Shown piece after piece: positions 48,406 to 58,355 of a stretch of 64,000 bases of DNA (position 1 is the first letter of the stretch; the number at the start of each line of letters is the position of its first letter). This DNA comes from Mya arenaria (taxonomy: Eukaryota; Mollusca; Bivalvia; Myida; Myidae): NCBI RefSeq assembly GCF_026914265.1, contig NC_069135.1, forward strand, positions 19,880,548-19,944,547, in the 5' to 3' direction. The position numbers and the translations under genes were made by a program. The notes beneath the pieces are model-generated. The model was not told where the DNA came from. It did not search any database and saw only the letters and a list, made by a program, of their open reading frames with translations.

Positions 48406-49131
48406 CTGGGCACCTGCCCGAACGTGGGGGCAGTTCCGCCGGAAGTGGGTGGTCTCTCCACAAGCGAAGCATGGGCCGGGCGCGGGTGGTCTGCCGAAGC
48501 CTGGGACTGCGTTGTAGCCGAAAACGGAAGTGGATCCTGTACAGTAACCGGAAGCGTTGCTGAAGGACCCGTATGGACGAAAACGACCTCGCCCACCTCC
48601 CGTAAGAAAGGGCGACTGCACAGGCTGACGAGTGTTAGCAAAATCACGCCCCTTATCCCTTGAAGAGCGTTTCTCCTTGAGAGCTCTGCTCCCAGCTCGG
48701 TGAATCTTGGTCTCATCTTCACTGTCACTCGCTACCGGATTCGACTCGTACTGTCGTACCGTCTCCCATCCGCCCTCGGAACTATCAGCAATCCTAATTA
48801 ACTTATTCCTCTTTTGCAATTTGTCCGAAAGCTCGCTTAATTGTTCAATACAATATTCCCTCTTTCCATGTTCTAACGCCCAAGTTGCTTGTTTTACAGC
48901 ATCCAACAATTCATTGTTAAAGTTAAACTGAACTTTGTTTCCTTCAAAACGCCACTTTATGTCTTGCTCAGTTTTTAACTTTTTCACTTCTGATGACACT
49001 GAATAACTGTTACCATGTACTTCTTGTTTCAAGCTGCTTAACTCCGCTAAAATAGTACTTAATTGCAACTGGATAGGGTTCGCATCTCCACAACTCGTAT
49101 CCTCAGTACTTAGAATGGACTCCGAAGTCAT
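48367..49131 (-). CDS. Ngaro gag-like protein with zinc knuckle
   Basis: Open frame of 254 codons beginning with ATG 55 nt inside the A1 repeat boundary. The N-terminal half has a heptad-like stretch (LSTILAELSSLKQEV), then the family-typical block FEGNKVQFNFNNELLDAV and RNKLIRIADSSEGGWETV. A Gly/Arg-rich region follows, and a CCHC zinc knuckle (C-x2-C-x4-H-x4-C in CFACGETTHFRRNC) near the end. It probably coats element RNA. The stop at 48367 overlaps the start of pol in another frame, so pol would need a frameshift, reinitiation or a spliced message. This is the only intact frame of the element. Confidence 0.88.
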   Translation of the reverse strand: MTSESILSTEDTSCGDANPIQLQLSTILAELSSLKQEVHGNSYSVSSEVKKLKTEQDIKWRFEGNKVQFNFNNELLDAVKQATWALEHGKREYCIEQLSELSDKLQKRNKLIRIADSSEGGWETVRQYESNPVASDSEDETKIHRAGSRALKEKRSSRDKGRDFANTRQPVQSPFLTGGGRGRFRPYGSFSNASGYCTGSTSVFGYNAVPGFGRPPAPGPCFACGETTHFRRNCPHVRAGAQGDQPSGSRKREF

Positions 49132-49185
49132 AATCTACCACGTGGTCGCCCACAGTGTAATCAAAACCGGTTTTCAAAAATTAAC

Positions 49186-49358
49186 AAAGAAAAGTTAAGT
49201 CTTGTCCGTTTGACTGTCCGAAACTGAATGACCAATTCACTGACCAATACCTCGTTTTCCTCGTGCTGACTTACAACGCCACCTAGAGTTCATTTCATTT
49301 AACTAAGGAAATTAATTTACTTCTAATTCGTAAACTCAAACTAAGTAAATTACATTTC
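49186..49358 (-). repeat. Split direct repeat A1
   Basis: The 5' terminal repeat in element sense, nearly identical to 44562-44733. It starts (element sense) GAAATGTAATTTACTTAG. Confidence 0.93.
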
Positions 49359-50492
49359 GATACTGTGTCATTGTACTCGCATGGACATTCCATACCGTGT
49401 TGTTGTATACGTATGGACATTTCATTCCGTGTCATTGTATTCGCATGGACATTCCATACCGTGTTGTTGTATACGTATGGACATTTCATTCCGTGTCATT
49501 GTACTCGCATGGACATTCCATACCGTGTTGTTGTATACGTATGGACATTTCATTCCGTGTCATTGTATTCGCATGGACATTCCATACCGTGTTGTTGTAT
49601 ACGTATGGACATTTCATTCCGTGTCATTGTACTCGCATGGACATTCCATACCGTGTTGTTGTATACGTATGGACATTTCATTCCGTGTCATTGTATTCGC
49701 ATGGACATTTCATACCGTGTTGTTGTAAACGCATGGACATTTCATACCATGTCGTTGTACTCGCATGGACATTTCATACCGTGTTGTTGTAAACGCATGG
49801 ACATTTCATACCGTGTTGTTGTAAACGCATGGACATTTCATACCGTGTCATTGTACTCGCATGGACATTTCATACCGTGTTGTTGTAAACGCATGGACAT
49901 TTCATACCGTGTCATTGTACTCGCATGGACATTTCATACCGTGTTGTTGAAAACGCATGGACATTTCATACCGTGTCATTGTATTCGAATGGACATTTCA
50001 TACCGTGTTGTTGTATACGCATGGACATTTCATACCGTGTCATTGTATTCGCATGGACATTTCATACCGTGTTGTTGTATACGCATGGACATTTCATACC
50101 GTGTCATTGTATTCGCATGGAGATTCCAAATCGCGTCATTGTATTTGCATGAACATTCCATACCGTTCCATTGTATTCGCATTAAAAAAATATTCAGAGT
50201 CATTATATTTGCATGGACATTCCAAACTGCGTCATTGTATTCGCATGAAAATTCCATACCGTGTCATTCTATACGCATGGACATTTCATACCGTGTTGTT
50301 GTATACGCATGGACATTTCATACCATGTCGTTGTATTCGCATGGACATTCCAAACCGCGTCATTGTATTCGCATGAACTTTCCATAACGTGTCATTGTAC
50401 TTGCATGAACATTCCATACCGTGTCATTGTTGTTCTCACATGGATATTCCATACCGTGTTGTTGTATAAGCATGAACATTCAAAACCGTGTA
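49359..50492. repeat. 32-bp minisatellite array (right part)
   Basis: About 35 units continuing the array split by the retrotransposon. From 49359 to about 49700 it is organised as 64-bp dimers alternating CATTCCATACCGTGTTG and CATTTCATTCCGTGTCA halves. Every second dimer also swaps TACTCG for TATTCG, giving a 128-bp period. The 340-codon open frame across it is a repeat artefact. Confidence 0.94.
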
Positions 50493-50499
50493 ACTTCAC

Positions 50500-50862
50500 T
50501 ACTTCTTCACCATTTTAAACCACATTTAGCACAGTCTACGCTGCTTACTGAGTCCCACCTTCGGTCTTTTACCAGAATTTGATTGAGAGTTTAGTTTCTT
50601 GAAACATTTTGACAGAGCTTTTCACAATACGGCCGTCTGACGGGGCACTATCAAAACATTATTTTTGAAACAGTTTGTCGAAGTGTTTGATGAAAGTAAT
50701 TATTTTATCAAACTCCGGTAATTAAACGAAGGGGGGGGGGGGCTCTTTACGCGGCATAAACTGCCCCTTGTTTTATTAAAAATGGTGTAGCAAAACAAAA
50801 CTAATCTTTGTTTTAAGTCTTTATTTTTCCAAATGTTGCTTTCCGACTTAACATGTGGTTAT
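50500..50862. mobile_element. Long foldback element, copy C (inverted)
   Basis: Inverted relative to the copies at 32286 and 57883. Ends CTTCACCATTTTAAACCAC and TTAAAAATGGTGTAG, with inner arms GCAGTCTACGCTGC and GGCATAAACTGCC. A G-run of 12 at 50732-50743 is unusual. Confidence 0.7.
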
Positions 50863-51116
50863 GTTTGTTTTACCGTAATTCACTCATTTCAATACATGCT
50901 CGAACAGATTTGGGGATTACAAATACGAAAATATAACACAGAGGCCAACGATTGAAACTTTTACACATACTGACTTGATTTCTTGCATTACAAAATTAAC
51001 ATTTGGCAAAATGTTTTACGAACAGTCACAATATGTCAGTGAAACTGTTTATGTTTATTTTTTGACATATAAATATTAATGAAGGGTCAATACAAAATAA
51101 CAGTTGGAAACCATGG
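50863..51116. other. Spacer shared with 16100-16340
   Basis: No gene. Matches unit 1 up to CAGTTGGAAAC, where the inserted transposon begins. Confidence 0.5.
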
Positions 51117-51960
51117 TTGCATATAACTTCCGTAGGATAACCTGTTAACGTTCGCGAATTGTTTCTTGTTAACCACTAAATTTTCGCGATAATTATCTAG
51201 TAAAGCCAGGTTTGAATGTGCCCAGAACTGCCGCCTATTATCTTTTCAGCCGTACAACACTAACAGGTTAACTAGTTATGGTTTGCAAATTCCATTAAAT
51301 AAGTAACATACTAACTGGTTAACGTAAAAACAATCGTGTTACCACTTAGCTATAAAATGCATTCCAGATTAATAAATACATTAGCTATTAATATTGTTAA
51401 TATGTTTTACTGAGACAATGAGAATATCTACTCGAAAAAGTGTCAACCCTAAATGGCTTTGAGCCAAAAACAATTACACAGGAAAATGGTCCCTATTGTA
51501 ACATCAGTGCAATTTGCAGGAGATGCACAGCAGGGGATTATCATGCCAGCCATTACTTCTATAATTGACCCACTCACGCCCCCCCCCCCCCCACAAAAAG
51601 ATGAGTAAAGTACAGAACCTCTGTGTATTGATCTTAATCTAATTGCCTTATTGTCTTATCAGATCTCTGATCTGAGTATCCTGCTGTGCAGTTCTGGATA
51701 TTTTTATTATAGAAATGGACCCCAAATGTCCCTGAGCCAATTAATGAATAAACAGGAAATTGGCCCGTACTGTGACACCAGTGCAATTAGCAAAAGATGC
51801 ACAGCAGGGGATTGTCATGCAAACATTCCTTTAACTAGGCCTTTTAAGATATTTATCTTACCACAGAGGTAACGCGAATATTGAATAGATAGCTAATTAA
51901 GTGGTTAACACAAAACAATTTGCGAACGTTAACGGGTTATCTTCCGGCAGTTATATGCCA
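51117..51960. mobile_element. Non-autonomous DNA transposon with about 60-bp TIRs
   Basis: Terminal inverted repeats: left GCATATAACTTCCGTAGGAT then ACCTGTTAACGTTCGC; right, in reverse complement, GCATATAACTGCCGGAAGAT then ACCCGTTAACGTTCGC. Unit 1 is uninterrupted at the equivalent place near 16340, which proves insertion. Inside is a 130-bp imperfect direct repeat (about 51440-51560 and 51710-51830, both with GATGCACAGCAGGGGATT) and a C-run of 15 at about 51580. No transposase is encoded. The target duplication is unclear. Confidence 0.75.
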
Positions 51961-53312
51961 GCATAGAAGTCACATAAACCAATCTAATGTTAAAGTATCA
52001 CGTTTTAAATAAAATCACCCTTAAACACTGTATAATTGAATAAGAATCATAATTAATGATATATGGTAAAGCACAATGGAGTCTTCTGACAGCGGCAAAA
52101 ATAAATGGAATATGTTATTACAGACAGGTTTTACAAATATTTTGTTTTGAAGACAGAATGTCAATAACATTGGCCATATCTGGATGAAATTCTATGGACA
52201 GGCGTGTTGCCAAATATGTCCGTTGTTTAAAAAAGTAAAGAAATTAATATTATTTTATATCATTGTATTTTGTTTGTTGTCGTTGCATGCTTGTGTATGG
52301 TTTATTTCAAAAGATGCTTACTTTTGATGACTTCAGTTAAGATAATATTTATTTATTCGAAATTAACATATTCTACTTTATTCTTACAAAGATGACACAT
52401 TTTCCATCCACAACGCAGTAGTAATATAGTACAAAACAAAACCCACTAATTGAATTGAAATAAACCCCAGACATTCCTTATTCATAAAAGAAATGTCAAG
52501 TCAATTTATTCTTAAAACAATAAGTTCATTGATAATAAAATAAACACAAAAATTAAATCATACAAACCTTCAACCTCAAACTTACTGTAAACTAAATAAC
52601 GTAAACATTGTTATGAGAGAGTATTGATAGTGAATACCTTTTAACCATGAGCTATTATTACCACATAGACCAAAGGCATAACGGCATGTCGAATACAATG
52701 ACTGAACGACGAAACTCGAGTTTCATGGAGAATAATTTCATATTCAAACTGATGTCTTATCTGTTTATTTCGTAATCTGTCTGTGTTTGCTCTCGAAGAA
52801 TTACTTAAAGTTTTTCTAATATAGATTTTAGTATTTTTAACATTCTGTGAAGGCAAAAAAACACAACTCTATTGGATGTCAATATCGGGGATATGAACAC
52901 AGTTGGGCTTTTTTAAGTACGTGTTGAGTTATTCGGACATCATACAATTTTACAAGCTCAACTGCGTGCATTACCCCGATAATGATATCAATTACGCAAT
53001 CCATCTATTATCAATAATTTAACAAAATGTTGGTTTTTAATTTATCGCGCATTTTCAAAGTTTTAACTTCACAACTTTACAACGACTTGAATTTAATGAT
53101 CTGCTTCGTTAGGTTCCCTTTGAGTAATTTCAATTGCAAAAGACAAGTTTACATACTACGAAATGGACTAAATCTTGAAATTTTTGTTGAAACTCTATTC
53201 AAGTAAGCCAGAATGTCGTGTTACTAGAAGTTTAAATTATAGGTCTTCTTATGTGTACAGATATTTGAGACGTTGTGAAACACTCCTTGTACATGTAATT
53301 GAGTGCTTCTTC
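51961..53312. other. Spacer and flank before type A array 3
   Basis: No gene. Collinear with 16360-18857 minus its three insertions or expansions. Confidence 0.55.
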
Positions 53313-53622
53313 TTGTGCACTACGGCATTAAGGTATGTGCACAACGGTATTCATGTTTAAGCACTACGGCATTCAGGTACATGTATTACGGCATTCAGGT
53401 ACGTGCATTACGGCATTTAGGTACATGCACTAAGGACATTCAGGTACAAGCACAACGGCATTCAGGTACATGCACTACGGGCATTCAGGTACGTGCACTA
53501 CGGGCATTCAGGTACATGCACTACGGACATTCGGGTATATGCACTACGGGCATTCAGGTACGTGCACTTCGGGCATTCAGGTACATGCACAGGTACGCGA
53601 ACTCCGGCATCATTCAGGTAAG
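53313..53622. repeat. 22-bp minisatellite array, type A, locus 3 (short)
   Basis: About 14 units, several of them 23 bp (CGGGCATTCAGG instead of CGGCATTCAGG). It is the shortest of the type A arrays and sits at the paralogous site. Confidence 0.9.
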
Positions 53623-54325
53623 TGTACATTATTACTCTTTAAGGATGAGGAGAATAATTATATATGGGAAGGAATTTGTATGAATAAAGCAAAAAGTCTC
53701 CACTCTCGCAATCTTGGTTGGAAAACCAACTACTTATGAATTGTTTTCTGAATTATATTGTGTATATACAGTAGGTGATGTATTTGGTGTATTATATTTG
53801 TCTATTCATAAAGCTTACCTCATTTAGTGAATAATATAACTGTTTTAATAATGGTTATCGAATATATCTCAGTAAATGTATGGGATTTTATTAACGTTTT
53901 TTTCTAAACCAGGAAGGTCGCCTTTATAGCCTAGTTTTAAAATGCAAGCATGTATTAACTGATTCAATAATGCTATATTCTATCTGCAAACGAATCGTAA
54001 ATTTCATGTTTAAAATCAAGAAGATTTGAAATTAAATAACAAAAATTCAGGCAAAACACAGTTTAAATCAATGCGTGTTGGCAAAAAGGTAACAAAAGAA
54101 ATAGCAGAAATGGGCTGGAACTTTTCCTGAACAAGTACTTTTTATCACAATATTCACGTTTAGATTATCTTCATCAAATTTCATTTGAATTAGTCCAATA
54201 TGTGCATATAGCCATCTTAAAATGTTACTATTTCGGATAGGAATGAAGTTGGTCCTATAGCTAGCGCCTTGGCAATTCTACCAATACCGTATGTTGAACT
54301 TGAAGGTCTGAAATATATATATAGA
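53623..54325. other. Spacer after type A minisatellite, truncated
   Basis: Matches 1571-2750 with deletions. At about 54325 it switches abruptly to sequence equivalent to 5662 in unit 1, skipping the 3' half of the lectin gene. Confidence 0.6.
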
Positions 54326-54538
54326 GGTATGAAATTGAATTTATTTCCATCGAAATAATCCACCCCTATTGTTACATTTGAAATGTGATAGTGTTGCACG
54401 AGCGTCACTGTCAATACTCATTTCCAATTATTTTCATACCTTGATGTAGTTTGAAGGATCGACATTTCAAGAATGTATTTTTTAAACATAACTGGACGTG
54501 GAGGATAAACTACATTTTACGTGTATGACCAAACTTAC

Positions 54539-54925
54539 CAGGTATGCAATAGTAGTTTATATGCATGTAGTTTGGATAGTGGTCAGGTATTCCAATACAT
54601 TCCTGTGATATAACACTAGTAGCCATCACGTTACAACTACGCCTACCATTGCAATTTTCTATATACTGAACTGCATTATTGGGATGAATATTATATGACA
54701 TTTGGCAGTCTTGTTCGGTTATGTTCGAACAACAAAGTTGAAACTGATCTTGGATGCGAACGTCCAAAGTGCAATTCAGTGCCGCTGTTTTGTAGGCGAC
54801 GGTAAAAGTCTTTATTGCAATTACTTCTCCCGGTGGACACGAAGAAGACATAAAATTACTTGCTGGTGAGGTAACGCCGAAACAAGAAGCGGTGCTTTTG
54901 TATAAAGTACCAAGGGCAAAAGTCC
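54539..54925 (-). pseudogene. Lectin copy 3: lectin-domain exon only
   Basis: A single 387-nt exon with intact acceptor (TATTTTCAG) and donor (GTAAGT). It is open throughout and nearly identical to exon 5867-6253 of copy 1 (CPPGEVIAI, CNGRRSCNVMA, YMHINYYCIPG). The CUB-like, mucin and transmembrane exons are deleted, so no membrane protein can be made. Without splicing the frame stops at about 54510, after GKFGHTRKM. The upstream MNLKK start seen in copy 1 is frameshifted by an extra A. A secreted single-domain lectin is conceivable but unsupported. Confidence 0.8.
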
Positions 54926-55142
54926 CTGAAAATATGGTAATATATTTGCGTACAAAGCCAGAAATGATCTTTTTTCAAGTTCATAGTTATCAGTTGTGTC
55001 ATCGAATGAAACTTGATACCTCGTTGCCTTCGTGTTAAAAATCGTTAGGACATATCTGGTCTTACTTTATTGATCAATAATTGGGTCAAACAACTTAATC
55101 CATAATAATTCGTTCGGTTCATGCATATAAGTAAAGTGTTCA
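54926..55142. other. Spacer upstream of lectin copy 3
   Basis: Matches 6254-6480. No gene. Confidence 0.5.
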
Positions 55143-55447
55143 ATCCAACCGTTGTCTCTTCCGCGTGTTGTCCCTTCAGCAAAAACAAAGGACCCCGCTG
55201 GAAATAAGTGCTTGCACTTTCACGGGTTTCCTTGACCGCAAGTTCTAAAGAAATACATATAGTTTAAGTATATCCAATTTGCTACAAAATCCAAAATAAG
55301 AGTGTGGCCTATCAAAAGGTCAATATTTTAATAATAAATACTACACATAACAGTACATTACATTTATTCCTAAAATATGAATAACAATACTATTCATGTT
55401 CTTTGCAACTCAAAAATGAAGATATATGTATAAGTCATATTCATGAC
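55143..55447. other. Inverted segment relative to unit 1
   Basis: This is the reverse complement of 6481-6786 and includes the 3' part of the SINE. Sequence on both sides is collinear with unit 1. Unit 2 (29770-29980) has the unit 1 orientation, so this copy is the derived one. Confidence 0.85.
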
Positions 55448-55705
55448 AAGGAGTCTGGGTGCGATACCATAGCTCCTTTTCGAACAGAACCCTTGGTACT
55501 TTTACGTGCTCGGTGTAAAGCACCGATACACCGGGTACAACTTTTCTGGGTTAAACCAGTACTACCCTTTCATTGCTGAGCACTAGGCAAGGGAGCTACT
55601 TGTTCCAACTTTTAACCTCTTTCGGTATGACGCGGCCACAGATCGAATCCACGACCTCCCGCTCCGACGGCGGACGCCTTAACCACTAGGCCACGGAGAC
55701 GGTAA
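55448..55705 (-). mobile_element. SINE copy 2 (broken by inversion)
   Basis: Contains the tRNA-like head (B box GTGGATTCGATC, A box CCTAGTGGTTAAGG) and most of the body of the SINE at 6672-7043. Its tail is separated and inverted at 55143-55260. Confidence 0.8.
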
Positions 55706-56344
55706 ACTATACTACAATGAACAGAAAGACTGTGCCATAAATGTTTATGTACCTTTTTATTTGATCCAGCAAACTTCTGCTGTGACTTTGTTTAGATTTT
55801 TAACATGTCACAAACATCACTCGAACGACGTTTATTTTTGTTTAAAATTTATTTCTTGTTTAAAATCACCGAACCTAATGATTCCGAATTAGTCTTTGTC
55901 ATCGCCGACATCTATAACGAAGATCTTTAATTTGACAACACTGTAATGTACCCAAACTTCTTGACATTTTGTTTTCATAAATAATGACCTAATGCAAATG
56001 TTATCATGTCATCGTATTCTTGCAAAATTCATACGTTTAAACGATAAGTTTGTAGAAACGCTATATCACATTACAAACAGTTATTCATGTGTACTTGAAT
56101 GAAACTGTATTTCATATTAACAATCTACATTTACCCGTCCTTCTTAAACCCCATCGAAAGGCTGATAATATTACTGCGTTTTATTCTGGATTGTTGTATT
56201 CAACTCTAGTGGATTTTCTGCAGACTACACGAAGGGCTAGCATCAAATACAACTTCCCGGATCAAAATCAGTACTTATACATATAAACGTTAGTTTTTTA
56301 ATAACGCAACATAATGTTTTCTGATGTTATATAAATATTACGCA
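55706..56344. other. Duplicated spacer
   Basis: Nearly identical to 7053-7677. No supported gene. Confidence 0.5.
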
Positions 56345-56510
56345 ATAAATATGATGTATTATGATAGGAATCTTTTCTGGTGACATGTATCACGTCGAGT
56401 TCGGTGTGTAAACATGTAACCGTCAAGACTTACATGTAAACACAACAAACGAGACGTGGTGCAGGTCACCAGAAAGGCATCCTGTCGTAGTATTCCATTT
56501 ATTATATATT
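56345..56510. mobile_element. Small palindromic (foldback) element, copy 3
   Basis: Same element as 7678-7855, with a small deletion in the loop region. Confidence 0.65.
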
Positions 56511-57882
56511 TGACTTTTTCAATATGCCTCTCAAATGTCCAAATATTTAATGGCTTGCGCGTATGAACGTGTTACGTACTTTTGTGTTTTGAAGACAAGG
56601 GAGGCTTTTCCAGCGAAACGAAGTAAGAAATTACAGAATTCACATAATTTTGCAAAATAAGAAGAACATGTTTTATATCCATGCTATAGCTAACGTATCA
56701 TAAAATTGTTTCACAGTCATACCTTCCTTTGTTTGGAAATAACTCATAAAACGTAATAGATGCAAACTCCGTTGAATGAGTTAGTTAACGGATTCTGTAT
56801 TCACCCCGAAGTATTTGAATCATACGGAATAGACAATGTTAACTAACAAAGGTCATACAACCTCAAAACATCAGACGTATATAGGTTGGCATTATTTGGA
56901 AGGATATTCAGTACAAAGTTGTATTGGAATTCACGAAGTTTCGTTAGCAATTCACAATAACTTTATTTATATAACATCAATTATAATAAGACGTTGTTTT
57001 TAAGCATAAACAACCGTACAGCTACTTTATTCTTAAGGAATCAAGAATAGTTCAAACATAGATATACAAATTTCCGTTTCGATGTCAGAAAATCGATAAT
57101 ATTAAAGCTTAATTTAGTATTCTTGATTAAATAACTATAAAAAAGAATTCTTTAATTTTGTTGAAATTCCTGTATAAACCGGAAATACATTTTGTTTGGT
57201 AAAAACGATAACAATAAAATAAACAGTTATTGTTGTACATACCATGGACAATATGAAAAAAAGCCAGTAATTGCACGAAAAAAATAATTTCAATGTCAAT
57301 GACTATTACTACATGCACAACTTCCAAGCACAAGTGGTATTAATCTTCTGGAAAAAATGAATTTCAGAATAAGGAATCTGGATTCTTTGACAAAGAACTT
57401 TTTAACGGTCCGTGATTGACGTGTGAAAAACGATAGTCTGTTTTTAAACTGTCCATTTTATTATATAATTCTTATTGCTAAATGCCTTCACCGACTACTT
57501 AAAATGTTTATGGTAATAAAATAGACAAATCATCAGTGGTTTTTCACAGACAATTAGGTTAAAGGTTCTTAAACGTATATTGTATTAAATTCTTTTGATG
57601 AATACAAGTGCGACAGTGTCAAATATCGGGAAGTGTTGGGGTATTTTTAGTATGACATTGCATTCCTTTTATTGAATATCCTAAATGACGTACTGGTTTG
57701 TATAAATTTTCCCATACGAGTTGAACCTTATTGAATAATGATATCGGTTGAATGAACCAAAGGCTATGCCAAAATTCAATATTTAAATCTGAACAGTATA
57801 AGCCAATGAATATCTGTTAATATGCATTTATCAATTTAAAGAAGTCAACGGGATATATAAATGAATTTGAATACAAGACAGT
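56511..57882. other. Duplicated spacer
   Basis: Collinear with 7856-9227. No gene recognised. Confidence 0.5.
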
Positions 57883-58355
57883 GTGTGTATACCAAGTGTT
57901 AAATTACGCCATATATGCTACGTCGGATGGCAACATTTTGCTTAAAATAAAGACTTTAGTCGAAGATAACTTTTCTTTTACCATTTTAAATAAAACAAAG
58001 GGAAGTCTATGCCGCTTAAAGAGTCCCGCCTTCGTTTTATAACCGAAGTTTTATAGGGTGATTAGTTTCATCAAACACTTCGACAAACCTGTTTCCAAAA
58101 TGATGTTATGACAGTTCTCCGTCAGACGGCCGTATTGTGAAAAGGTTTGTCGAAGTGTTTTCAGAAACTAAACCCTCAATCAATTTCTGGTGAAAGACCG
58201 AAGGCGGAACTCCGTAAGCGACGTAGACTGCGCTATGTGTCATTTAAAAAAGTGAAGAAATATCAAAGTTATCTTTGTTTAAACTATGCATTTGAAGCAA
58301 AACATTGCCTTCCGACGTAGCAGTTATGGCGCAATTTATCACGTGGTATACACAC
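57883..58355. mobile_element. Long foldback element, copy B (most complete)
   Basis: A 473-bp near-palindrome. Outer arms run from GTGTGTATACC (left) to GGTATACACAC (right). Middle arms contain CCGCTTAAAGAGTCCCGCC and GGCGGAACTCCGTAAGCG. Inner arms are AACACTTCGACAAACCT and AGGTTTGTCGAAGTGTT. No coding capacity. Confidence 0.78.

Larger units (their letters stand above)
44181..49358 (-). mobile_element. Ngaro-type tyrosine-recombinase retrotransposon
   Basis: A 5.2-kb element in antisense orientation, inserted in the 32-bp array. In element sense the order is A1 repeat, gag, RT-RNase H, tyrosine recombinase, then B1, A2 and B2. This split-direct-repeat layout is diagnostic of Ngaro-like elements, which replicate through a circle and integrate by recombinase without target duplication. 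Consistently, the 32-bp repeat unit is restored exactly (AACATTC joined to GATACTGTG) if the element is removed. A1/A2 differ at about 4 positions plus one indel, and B1/B2 at about 2 plus one indel, so the insertion is fairly young. All coding parts except gag carry lesions. Confidence 0.93.

Noticed and set aside
48424..48663. Plus-strand open frame in the Ngaro gag region
   Set aside because: Antisense to gag with its zinc knuckle; no motif of its own.
49365..50387. Open frame of 340 codons rich in HTVSLYSHGHFIPCCCIRMD
   Set aside because: It is a translation of the 32-bp minisatellite. Overlapping frames give the same type of repeat, and no gene signals flank it.
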